Assembly: GCF_002310495.1 (NCBI RefSeq)
Contig: NZ_CP023344.1
Coordinates: forward strand, 3,427,501-3,491,500
Source of the DNA: Nibricoccus aquaticus
Lineage (GTDB): Bacteria > Verrucomicrobiota > Verrucomicrobiia > Opitutales > Opitutaceae
Reading direction: 5' to 3'
Length of the DNA stretch: 64,000 nt
Positions 8,211 to 15,515 of this stretch are shown piece by piece. Below the pieces are notes generated by a model, which was given only the letters and a program-made list of their open reading frames with translations, was not told where the DNA came from and searched no databases. The position numbers were made by a program, and so were the translations under genes. Numbering within the stretch: position 1 is the first letter of the stretch; each line of letters begins with the position of its first letter.

Positions 8211-8591
8211 ATGGAAAATCTACACTTTGTCTTCGCCGCTTCGCCCGCATTGCCCACCGCCGTTTCGCCTTTGTCGGAAGTGATCGCGTGGAGTTTGTGG
8301 CGCGCGACGCAGGCGAATGTGCGCGATCTGCTCTTCGAGGAATCGGAGCGCGGGCTGTGCGTGAAGCATTTTGTTGAAGAGAAGATCACGTCGCGTTGCT
8401 CGTACGTGGAGGTCGCGTGTTTCCCGCATTTGCGTGGAGCGCCTTTGCACGATCTGCCGTCGAAGGGCGGCGGCACGGCGATCAGTGGCGCGAGCCGCTG
8501 GCGGCTTCGTTTCTGGACGGGGCAGAAGAGCGAGAATGGTCCAGCTCCGGCGTGTACGCTGGTGCAGCTGGTGCCGTTTGCGGAAGTGTGA
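8211..8591 (+). CDS. Hypothetical protein
   Basis: A 126-residue open frame from an ATG at 8211 (MENLHFVFAA). Codon use matches neighbouring genes, with mostly G or C at third positions. The sequence has no signal peptide, membrane helix or motif I recognise; it holds scattered Cys and Trp residues. The opposite strand is also open over much of this stretch (8180-8788) but reads as low-complexity Arg/Ser/Pro protein, so I prefer this strand. It starts about 150 bases after the HLHP-protein gene and may not belong to that operon. Confidence 0.5.
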   Translation: MENLHFVFAASPALPTAVSPLSEVIAWSLWRATQANVRDLLFEESERGLCVKHFVEEKITSRCSYVEVACFPHLRGAPLHDLPSKGGGTAISGASRWRLRFWTGQKSENGPAPACTLVQLVPFAEV

Positions 8592-8656
8592 GCGCGAAGG
8601 ATTGAGCGAGCGGGAAGGCGGCTTGCGGCGGGAGGCGGTTTGCGCACGGTGGGCGC

Positions 8657-9205
8657 ATGAAAATCGGAAGCGCTGTGCTCGGAACGGGGGAGAAGCTTTT
8701 GGATCGCGCGTTGTGCGTGGGCGGAGCGGTGATTTTTTCGCAGGCGCCGGAGTTCATGCAGCAGTATTTGCAGCGGCTCGGCGGGCATCTAGATGAGGCG
8801 CGGCGGCAGTTGGAGCAGTTTAAGAAAGTGGCGGCGCAGTCGGGGATTTCGCTGGAGCAGTTCATCGCGCAGACGAATGCGAACTCGGATACGGCGGTGG
8901 CGAAGCTGGGCGGCGTGATGAGCGAGGCGAGTGTGCGGGTGGAGCATCTGGAGACGGCGCAGGCGGCGATCGCGGGGGCGTCGCCACTGACCCGGCCGTT
9001 TGCGTTTTTGCAGCACGTGGATGCGGAGATCGCGAACGCGACGTGGAGTTTCTACAAGCCGGCGGTGCCGACGACGATTGAAGGGGCGCTGTATGCACTC
9101 GTGGGAATGGCAGTGCTGCTGGGGATTTATTATGGGCTGATCAAGGCGCCGTGCTCGCGGTTTATCGCACGGCGGCGGGCGAAGACTGCGGTGCAGGCGG
9201 CGTGA
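8657..9205 (+). CDS. DUF2937 family protein
   Basis: A 182-residue protein with a hydrophobic N-terminus (residues 12-29), a central helical, Gln- and Ala-rich region (about 30-110) and a C-terminal membrane helix (about 136-156, ALYALVGMAVLLGIYYGLI). The pattern FMQQYLQRLGGHLDEARRQL followed by a late SFYKPAVPTT motif and a terminal helix matches DUF2937, a family of unknown function. It probably sits in the inner membrane with a coiled-coil domain on one side. It appears monocistronic. Confidence 0.75.
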   Translation: MKIGSAVLGTGEKLLDRALCVGGAVIFSQAPEFMQQYLQRLGGHLDEARRQLEQFKKVAAQSGISLEQFIAQTNANSDTAVAKLGGVMSEASVRVEHLETAQAAIAGASPLTRPFAFLQHVDAEIANATWSFYKPAVPTTIEGALYALVGMAVLLGIYYGLIKAPCSRFIARRRAKTAVQAA

Positions 9206-9291
9206 GCAGGCCAGCATCGAAGCGGGTGCGTCGAGATTCCTGATTGTGGCGGGCCTGACCTGCGCTAGGACAGAGCGCACGTTACCATCCC

Positions 9292-11253
9292 ATGGGTTCT
9301 TCTCGCAATGTCATCCCCGACCGCATCGCTGACGCGCTGCGGCGTTTCCCTCCTTTCTCGATGCTGCAAGCCAGCGAAGTTTCCGCGCTCGCGGCGGAGG
9401 CGGATGTGTGGGTGGTGCCGTCGGGAGACAATGTGTGGAAGCAGGGCGACCGGCCGGGGAACGAAGTGCTGTTTCTCGCGCAGGGGCGCGTCGAGTATGT
9501 GTGGAATAACGAGGGCCGCAGCGATCGCGTGGATGTGCGCGATGTGGGCGATGTGCTCGGGCTGAGCGCGCTGATGCGCAGCGAGCCGTTCCGTGTCACG
9601 GCGCAGGCGGTGGAGGACAGTTTGTTTTACGGGCTGCCGTGGGAAAAATTCAAACCGTTGCTGGAGCACAACGACGCGGCGCGGAACTATGCGCGGCGGC
9701 ATATGTTCTGGGCGGTGCGCGTGGGGAGCCAGATCGAGTATTCGGAGCCGACGGAGTCGAGCGTGGCGGGGCGGGCGAAGAATATTTTGCAGGCGCATCT
9801 CGACGGCGCGCAGATCGTGCAGCCGAGGCCGCTGGAGCGGTTGCTGGTGTGTCCGCTGAACGCGACGGTGGAGGAGGCGGCGACGTTGATGTCGAGCAAG
9901 CGGCTGCCGTCGATTCTGGTAGTCGATGATGAGCGAAGGCCGTTGGGAATCGTGACGAGCAACACGCTCGTGAAAAACGTGATCGTGGACGGCATGGATA
10001 AGAAGGCGCCGGTCTCGAAGATTATGGCGAAACCGGTGTTCACGGTTTCACCGCATTCGTCGGCGACGGCGGCAATCCTGACGATGTTACGCGAGCGTAT
10101 CGGGCAAGTGGTCGTCACGGAAGACGGCACGCCGAAGACGAAGGCGCTCGATGTCTGCACGCACAAAGATCTGCTGGCGCAGAGCGGGCATCATCCGGCG
10201 GGGTTGTTGCGCGAGATCCGATACGCGAAGTCGGATGCGCGTTTCCGTGAGCTGTGCGACGAGATCGAGGCGATCGCGCGGAGTTATTTGGAAGCGGGGG
10301 TGTCGGCGATCTACCTTGGGCAGATTTGCGCGGAGCTGTACGATGAACTTTTGCAGCGGATGCTGACCCTCGCGATCGATGAACTCGAAGACGATGGCGT
10401 GAAGCTGCCGAAAGTGGACTGGGCCTGGATGTCGGTCGGCAGCGACGGGCGGCGCGAGCAGGTGCTGCGGACGGACATGGACAACGCGATGGTTTTCGCG
10501 GCGAGCGGATCGGCCGAGGAAGACGAACGGGCGCGGGGGATTTTCACGCAGCTGGCGACGATCGTCGTGAACAAATTGGTGGGGGCGGGATTCGCGCGCT
10601 GCCAGGGCGGCGTGATGGCGCTGAATCCGCGCTGGTGCCGCACGGACAAGGAATGGATCGAGGAGATTCAAGGCGTGGATGCGTTCACCGATGGCGACGG
10701 GTTATTGCGCGCGCTGGTGCTGTTTGATCTGCGGTTCGTCGCGGGCGAGCGCGAGCTGTGCGACAAGTTGAGAGAAAAAATCTATGCGAGCGTGGGGGCG
10801 AATCTGCCGCTGCAACAACGGCTGGCGGAGCTGATCGTGGATTCGACGCCGCCGCTGAATTTCATCGGGCGGCTGGTGGTGGAGGCGTTTGGTGGCGGCG
10901 ACGAGGAGTTTGATTTGAAGTCGCGCGGGATGGCTCCGCTGCGGGATGCGGCGCGCCTTTTCTCGCTGCACTATAAACTCAACCGGCGCTACTCGACGGG
11001 CGGACGCTGGGATGAGCTGCGGCGGACGGTGCCGGAGCGCGCGGAGATGGCGGGACTGGCGCGCGAGGCTTATGAGTTTTTGCTGCGGTTGAGAAATCTC
11101 AACGGGCTGCGGCGGGGCGATTCGGGGCGTCACCTCGACCCGGCGAGTCTGACGAAGCTGGAGCGCGCGCAGCTCGGGAATGTTTTCGATGTGGTGCGCA
11201 CGGTGCAGCAGGCGGTGAAGCTGGAATTTCAGGCGGAGGCGAAGCGGTTATGA
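9292..11253 (+). CDS. cNMP-binding / CBS / DUF294 nucleotidyltransferase protein
   Basis: A 653-residue multidomain signalling protein. Domains in order: cyclic-nucleotide-binding-like beta-barrel (about 15-140), a pair of CBS domains (about 178-300), a DUF294 nucleotidyltransferase-like domain (about 330-470) and the DUF294 C-terminal helical domain. The nucleotidyltransferase motif SVGSDGRREQVLRTDMDNAM (about 380-399) keeps the GS and DxD-type residues (Asp395, Asp397) expected for metal binding. The family is related to GlnD-type sensors, but its substrate is not known. It overlaps the exonuclease gene by four bases (ATGA at 11250). In many bacteria this pair lies beside acetate or cation symporters; none is in this window. 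Confidence 0.9.
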   Translation: MGSSRNVIPDRIADALRRFPPFSMLQASEVSALAAEADVWVVPSGDNVWKQGDRPGNEVLFLAQGRVEYVWNNEGRSDRVDVRDVGDVLGLSALMRSEPFRVTAQAVEDSLFYGLPWEKFKPLLEHNDAARNYARRHMFWAVRVGSQIEYSEPTESSVAGRAKNILQAHLDGAQIVQPRPLERLLVCPLNATVEEAATLMSSKRLPSILVVDDERRPLGIVTSNTLVKNVIVDGMDKKAPVSKIMAKPVFTVSPHSSATAAILTMLRERIGQVVVTEDGTPKTKALDVCTHKDLLAQSGHHPAGLLREIRYAKSDARFRELCDEIEAIARSYLEAGVSAIYLGQICAELYDELLQRMLTLAIDELEDDGVKLPKVDWAWMSVGSDGRREQVLRTDMDNAMVFAASGSAEEDERARGIFTQLATIVVNKLVGAGFARCQGGVMALNPRWCRTDKEWIEEIQGVDAFTDGDGLLRALVLFDLRFVAGERELCDKLREKIYASVGANLPLQQRLAELIVDSTPPLNFIGRLVVEAFGGGDEEFDLKSRGMAPLRDAARLFSLHYKLNRRYSTGGRWDELRRTVPERAEMAGLAREAYEFLLRLRNLNGLRRGDSGRHLDPASLTKLERAQLGNVFDVVRTVQQAVKLEFQAEAKRL

Positions 11254-11933
11254 GCTGGTTCTTCGGACGGAAAAAACTGGAGCCGTTTCTCCAGGCGTAC
11301 ATCGACGGGACTGAAAAAAAGGTGGCGGAGAAAACGCTGCTGCCCGACATGCGTTTCGTGGCGCTGGATGCGGAGACGACGGGCTTCGACACGGGGAAGG
11401 ACCGGATGCTTTCGCTGGCGATCATCGAGGTGAAGGGCGGGCGGTTGCAGGTGGCTAGCTCGACGGCGTGGCTGATTTATCAGGCGACGGCACCGATGAG
11501 CTCGGCGGTTTCGGTGCATGGTATCCTGCCGTCGGAGACGGCAACGGGACGGCTGGAGGCGGATATTTTGAGGGATTTGCTGCCACGGTTGCAGGGGGCG
11601 GTGCTGGTGGGGCATCACGTGGCGTTTGACGCGACGATGATCACGGCGGCGTTGAAACGGCACTACGGAGTGGCGCTGCGGAATCCGCTGCTGGACACAG
11701 CGAACCTGGCGATGATCGCGGTGGATGCGTTTGCGAAAACGGGTTATCCGGGGCAGCGGGCGCCGTCTCTCGACGAAGTGTGCGCGCAATGCGGCATCCC
11801 ACCGGTGGAGCGGCACACGGCGGAGGGCGATGCATTCACGACAGCGATGTTGTTTCTGACGTTGTGCGCGCGGCTGCAGAGGAATCTGGGGCGGCCCCTG
11901 AAGGCGGGAGATTTGCCGCTGACGCGCGTGTGA
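11250..11933 (+). CDS. 3'-5' exonuclease, DnaQ/epsilon-like (DEDDh)
   Basis: A 227-residue protein with all DEDDh catalytic residues: Asp40 and Glu42 (VALDAETTGF), Asp127 (GHHVAFDATM), and His189 plus Asp194 (ERHTAEGDAF). This predicts single-strand 3'-5' exonuclease activity. It lacks the polymerase-binding tail of the replicative epsilon subunit and resembles the epsilon-like exonucleases encoded next to DUF294 proteins. Start and upstream stop overlap (ATGA), so translation is probably coupled to the upstream gene. Confidence 0.9.
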   Translation: MSWFFGRKKLEPFLQAYIDGTEKKVAEKTLLPDMRFVALDAETTGFDTGKDRMLSLAIIEVKGGRLQVASSTAWLIYQATAPMSSAVSVHGILPSETATGRLEADILRDLLPRLQGAVLVGHHVAFDATMITAALKRHYGVALRNPLLDTANLAMIAVDAFAKTGYPGQRAPSLDEVCAQCGIPPVERHTAEGDAFTTAMLFLTLCARLQRNLGRPLKAGDLPLTRV

Positions 11934-11939
11934 GGGAGC

Positions 11940-11980
11940 TTGTGCAAATGAGGCGCACGAGAAACGTGCGAATTGCACAA
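11940..11980 (+). terminator. Two-tier inverted repeat after the exonuclease gene
   Basis: Outer arms TTGTGCAA (11940-11947) and TTGCACAA (11973-11980) enclose a perfect inner hairpin CGCACG-AGAAA-CGTGCG (11954-11970). It begins six bases after the exonuclease stop codon. There is no T-tract, so it could be a factor-assisted terminator, an mRNA 3' stabiliser or a protein site. Confidence 0.4.
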
Positions 11981-12018
11981 ATTTGGTCTCAGAGGAATTG
12001 CATGTCGCAGCTTTTGAG

Positions 12019-12043
12019 CCTTAGAAAACTTCTAGGTTTTTTT
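12019..12043 (+). terminator. Probable Rho-independent terminator
   Basis: A short stem, CCTTAGAA paired with TTCTAGG with one bulged T, is followed directly by seven T residues (12037-12043). It sits in an AT-rich island between the exonuclease gene and the Ala/Asn-rich protein gene and would end transcripts of the DUF294/exonuclease operon. Confidence 0.45.
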
Positions 12044-12157
12044 GCTAAGCGAGTTCTTAAGTATTCTGATTGGCAGTTGATTACGAATTAAAATGGCTCA
12101 TGCGAAGCCGCAGTAGGAACGGGATGTGATGAATGGTGTGCTGAAAGGCATACCACC

Positions 12158-12955
12158 ATGAAAAATACAAAAACTCCCCGTCAGCTTCTTGTTTTGTCCC
12201 TCGTCACCCTTCTCGCTCCCGCCGCTTGGGCGCAGGTCGGCGGTACGGTTAACGCCACCACCAACGCTGCGACTAATGCCGCAGCTAACGCGAACGCCGC
12301 CGCCCAGCGGCAAGTCGCGGCTCCTGCTGCTGCCACCTCAGCTGGTGTTACCGCTGGTGCTCAAAATGCAGCTAACGCTGCCACCCGCCCAGTTTCGGGC
12401 GCAGTTAACGCTGGCGTGAATGCCGGTGCGAACGCCGGCGCGAATGTGAATGCGACGCGTCCGCTGCAAAGCGGTGCGGCGGTTAATTCGTCCGTGACTG
12501 GTAACGTAGCCCCCGCTGTGCAGACGAGCAGTGGTATGGTCACTGGTACCGCAGGCGGCACGATCGGAGCGTCGCTCAACACGGCTGAAACGACCGCGCA
12601 GATCCGCCAGGCGGGTGTTGAAACGCGTAAGGCAGTTTTGACTACAGTCGATTCCCGGATCGATGCCACGGAGAAGTCGGTTGATCGTCTCCAGCGTTCG
12701 GCCCGCCGCCTCGAAGGCGATATTCGCGACCGCGCCAATGCGGCCATCGACGATGCCAAGGCCAAGGAAAAGACCGTGCGCGGCAGCTTGAAGGCTGCGC
12801 GTAAAGCGGGTGCTGAAGAATGGTCTGAGGCGCGTGAGCGTCTCGCTGCTGATTACGAAGCTTATTCGCAATCGGCCGCGAGTGCGGAAGCCAGCATCGG
12901 CTCGCTCGAAACACGTGGCACCGCTCAGAGCACGAGCTCAGCTGTGCGCGAATAA
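12158..12955 (+). CDS. Secreted Ala/Asn-rich low-complexity protein with coiled-coil tail
   Basis: Unrecognised. The 265-residue product starts with a clear signal peptide (cleavage near AWA-Q, residue 25). Residues 26-140 are strongly biased to Ala, Asn, Thr, Gly and Val, with runs such as NAGVNAGANAGANVNA. Residues 145-265 are a charged helical region likely to form a coiled coil (DRLQRSARRLEGDIRDRA). Codon use differs from neighbours, with more GCT, CGT, AAC and GTT, a pattern often found in highly expressed genes. An AT-rich upstream region and a strong hairpin downstream suggest an independent unit. A structural or surface role is possible but unproven. Confidence 0.7.
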   Translation: MKNTKTPRQLLVLSLVTLLAPAAWAQVGGTVNATTNAATNAAANANAAAQRQVAAPAAATSAGVTAGAQNAANAATRPVSGAVNAGVNAGANAGANVNATRPLQSGAAVNSSVTGNVAPAVQTSSGMVTGTAGGTIGASLNTAETTAQIRQAGVETRKAVLTTVDSRIDATEKSVDRLQRSARRLEGDIRDRANAAIDDAKAKEKTVRGSLKAARKAGAEEWSEARERLAADYEAYSQSAASAEASIGSLETRGTAQSTSSAVRE

Positions 12956-13005
12956 AACAAACGATCCTCCAGATCACTTCACTAACACGCCTGTTCTACG
13001 CGACT

Positions 13006-13036
13006 GGCCCGTCCGGTGTTTCCCGCCGGACGGGCC
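13006..13036 (+). terminator. GC-rich hairpin after the Ala/Asn-rich gene
   Basis: Perfect 11-base arms GGCCCGTCCGG (13006-13016) and CCGGACGGGCC (13026-13036) with a 9-base loop, about 50 bases after the stop codon. There is no T-run, so termination is likely but not certain. It also lies 30 bases before the next start codon and could act as a leader hairpin. Confidence 0.5.
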
Positions 13037-13066
13037 GATTGGCGGACAGCCATTTTCCCACTTCTT

Positions 13067-14008
13067 ATGATCTCCCCACGCACGTTTATCGCCTTTGCGG
13101 GCGGCATCACATTCGCCGGAGCTTTGCTGGCACAAACGACAGCTACTTCTGAAAACAATAACACTACCGAGGCTGCGCCTTCATCGGTTGAGTCCGCCGC
13201 ACCGGCGGAGGTGGTTGGGCCGGTCAACAGCATGCAGGTTGGGACGGGTTTCGATTACAGCCGCGGCTCTTATGGGTTTGCTGAAGACACTGAGGTTTTT
13301 TCCGTACCGCTGCTGCTCACGTACAACGTGGAAAAGTGGGTGCTGCGCGCGAGCGTTCCCTATCTCAAGATCAAGGGGCCTGCCGATGCAGTTGGGACAA
13401 CAGGTGCGAGCGGTGGCGGCGGAAGCGGATCGAGCAGCGGTTTATCGGGTGTTGTGCCGGGGCTGCCTGGATCGACATCTGGAGGCACAACGAGTGCGAG
13501 CACGCCGGCCCGGCCTGTTTCCAATTCTGAATCGGGAATTGGCGACGTGATGCTCGGCGCGACGCGCATGTTGGGTCCGGTGATCGGACCGGTGCAGGTC
13601 GATCTGACTGCCCGGGTGAAGCTACCGACTGCGGATGAAGCCAAAGGGCTTGGTACTGGCGAAACGGACTACTACGCGCAGGCGGATTTTTATTATGCGG
13701 GCCAGACGTTCATTCCGTTCGCGACGCTGGGATACCGGTTCATGACGGACAGCGATCTCTATGCATTAGAGAATGGCGCGTACGCGTCGTTGGGCTCTGC
13801 TTATCGTTTAACCGATACCACACGCGCGGGAGTCTCGCTCGACTGGCGCCAGAAGATTGTGGACGGCGGGGACGATGCGACGGAAGTGTCGGTCTTTGTG
13901 GCCCACGATTTCAGCCCACGCTGGAATTTGATTCTGTACGCACTCACCGGCTTCACCGACGCGAGTCCCGATTTCGGCACGGGTGGCAGTGTGAGTTATC
14001 GTTTCTAA
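13067..14008 (+). CDS. Outer-membrane beta-barrel protein, MetA/transporter-like
   Basis: A 313-residue protein starting at the ATG at 13067, which opens a signal peptide (MISPRTFIAFAGGITFAGALLAQ). After it come alternating beta strands, a GIGDVMLGATR motif (typical of the phenol-degradation MetA-like / putative transporter family) and a C-terminal SYRF with terminal Phe, as expected for assembly by the BAM complex. A Gly/Ser/Thr-rich insert (about 107-150) probably forms a surface loop. It would form a small outer-membrane channel of unknown substrate. It ends in a good terminator, and codon use resembles the preceding gene. Confidence 0.75.
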   Translation: MISPRTFIAFAGGITFAGALLAQTTATSENNNTTEAAPSSVESAAPAEVVGPVNSMQVGTGFDYSRGSYGFAEDTEVFSVPLLLTYNVEKWVLRASVPYLKIKGPADAVGTTGASGGGGSGSSSGLSGVVPGLPGSTSGGTTSASTPARPVSNSESGIGDVMLGATRMLGPVIGPVQVDLTARVKLPTADEAKGLGTGETDYYAQADFYYAGQTFIPFATLGYRFMTDSDLYALENGAYASLGSAYRLTDTTRAGVSLDWRQKIVDGGDDATEVSVFVAHDFSPRWNLILYALTGFTDASPDFGTGGSVSYRF

Positions 14009-14048
14009 ATTTTTAAGACTTCCGGGGTGGTGCCCGGTTAGGGAAACC

Positions 14049-14089
14049 AAGCCGCGTGGCCTTCGGGTTGCGCGGCTTTTCCTTTTTTT
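14049..14089 (+). terminator. Rho-independent terminator
   Basis: Arms AAGCCGCG (14049-14056) and CGCGGCTT (14071-14078) form a stem followed by TTTTCCTTTTTTT. It lies 40 bases after the outer-membrane protein gene. In the reverse direction the T-tract is poor, so it mainly serves the plus strand. Confidence 0.85.
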
Positions 14090-14133
14090 CGCAGCGCGAG
14101 CGCGAGGTTATTTAGGCGTGGATCGGAGGCGGT

Positions 14134-15252
14134 CTATTTCGATCTGCTGCGGAGATTCATCACACGAGCGAGCTCCTCGTGAATGGGTTTATAGTCGGGG
14201 TTGGACTGGAGGTGATAACGAAGAATTTTTTCGGCATCCAGCAGGCGATTTTGCCGTACCGCGAGCCGTGCTGCCGTGAGCAGGAACTCCGGAATCGTCG
14301 GGAAGATCGTGGCGGCTTCAAAAAGGATGAATTCCGCCTCTGGGAAATTGCCGTGTCTGCACGCTTGCTGCGCGCGGTCCATCCAGACGCGCGGGGAAGA
14401 GCCGAAGGGAATCGCGGTGCGGTGCGCGTACGCCTCGATGTACTCCGCGTGGGTGAGATACGCCGAGCGATAACGCCAGCGCTGGTCGGGACGGCACCAG
14501 CAAAGGGCGAAGTGGGAAATGACCTGGGGATGCAGGGGGATTTCTTCGTCTCCGAAAATATCGTAGCGAATTTTGAGGTCAGCGCTTGGTGTGAGGTCTG
14601 GCGTGGTACCGAGGAGAAACGCGAGGACGTGACGGTAGAGCACGTCGAACAGGTGGCGGTTGGGGTGATTGATCGTGGCGAAAAGCTGGCGCTGGCGGAA
14701 CGAGGTTTCGAGCAGTGGAGCGACCGCAAAATCCGACTGAAGGTCGTTGTGGCGGAGCTCGGCAAAGCTGCGCTCCAGGAGGCGATCAAGTGGGAATAGT
14801 TTTAGAAGGTCGGTCTCCAAGTATCGCCGACCAATCTCTGCGGCGGGAATGCCCTGATTCAAAAGCCGGAGCACCAGGCTGTCGCCGTACGGATAGCGGC
14901 CATAGGGCATGCCCTCTTCGGGCTGGTTGCGTGGATCGCTGCAATGAAGAGGCCAGAGAAATTTGAGCGACAGCGCGGGATAACGAAATTGGCGGCAGTC
15001 GGGCTGCAGGTGCTCGATGAAGTCCGGCGCAGGAAACCCCGCGGCTGTCTGCCAGATCACCGCATCGAGGGATCGCAGATAATCATTATCGGCGAGCGGA
15101 TTGCCTGGGGGTGGATCGCCGAAGCTTAAGACGTTTTGAATATCGAAATGCGACGTGACGGCGGGATTTGCCTGGAGCTGTTGAAACACGCCCACGCTCT
15201 GGCAATTGCCGTAGAGAAGAACCCTGCGCTTTGGAGAGGAGGAGTCGGACAT
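14134..15252 (-). CDS. WcbI-like polysaccharide biosynthesis protein with helical tail
   Basis: The N-terminus VLLYGNCQSVGVF (GNCQ at residues 15-18) and the later INHPNRHLFDVLYRHVL motif match the WcbI family, putative acyl/acetyltransferases that bind CoA and act in capsule biosynthesis. The domain covers about residues 8-290. The last 80 residues are helical and TPR-like (PEFLLTAARLAVRQNRLLDAEKIL). It is third in a minus-strand unit after an acyl-AMP ligase and an acyl carrier protein, 11 bases after the ACP gene. It may therefore use an ACP-bound acyl group, which is inference. No glycosyltransferase genes are adjacent. Confidence 0.75.
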   Translation of the reverse strand: MSDSSSPKRRVLLYGNCQSVGVFQQLQANPAVTSHFDIQNVLSFGDPPPGNPLADNDYLRSLDAVIWQTAAGFPAPDFIEHLQPDCRQFRYPALSLKFLWPLHCSDPRNQPEEGMPYGRYPYGDSLVLRLLNQGIPAAEIGRRYLETDLLKLFPLDRLLERSFAELRHNDLQSDFAVAPLLETSFRQRQLFATINHPNRHLFDVLYRHVLAFLLGTTPDLTPSADLKIRYDIFGDEEIPLHPQVISHFALCWCRPDQRWRYRSAYLTHAEYIEAYAHRTAIPFGSSPRVWMDRAQQACRHGNFPEAEFILFEAATIFPTIPEFLLTAARLAVRQNRLLDAEKILRYHLQSNPDYKPIHEELARVMNLRSRSK

Positions 15253-15263
15253 CGGCCGGGCGA

Positions 15264-15515
15264 TTAGCGGCGTTGGGAGGTGACGTCGGCGATGAGGTCA
15301 ACGAGGTCGCCCACGTTTTTGAGCGCCAGCGTACGATCAACCGGAAGGGTGCAGGCAAAGGCATCCTCGAGCGCGATGAGGATGATCGTGTGAGACAGAG
15401 AATCCCATCCGCGGACCTGCATGGCTTTGGTGTCACGTGTGAGAACGACTGGGCCTGATTGCAGGGCATCGCTGACGATGGCTGAAACGCGGGCTAGGAT
15501 TTCATCGGAGTTCAT
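15264..15515 (-). CDS. Acyl carrier protein
   Basis: An 83-residue acidic helical protein with the phosphopantetheine site GWDSLSH (Ser39). Length and fold match a stand-alone ACP. Its ATG overlaps the stop codon of the acyl-AMP ligase gene by four bases (15512-15515), so the two are translationally coupled and almost certainly partners: the ligase would load a fatty acid onto this ACP. It is not the housekeeping ACP, because no fab genes are near and the sequence lacks the usual IDSLDTVE stretch. Confidence 0.92.
   Translation of the reverse strand: MNSDEILARVSAIVSDALQSGPVVLTRDTKAMQVRGWDSLSHTIILIALEDAFACTLPVDRTLALKNVGDLVDLIADVTSQRR

Noticed and set aside
8180-8788. Minus-strand frame opposite the hypothetical at 8211
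   Set aside because: Arg/Ser/Pro-rich, no family resemblance, and its codon positions do not fit the local bias.
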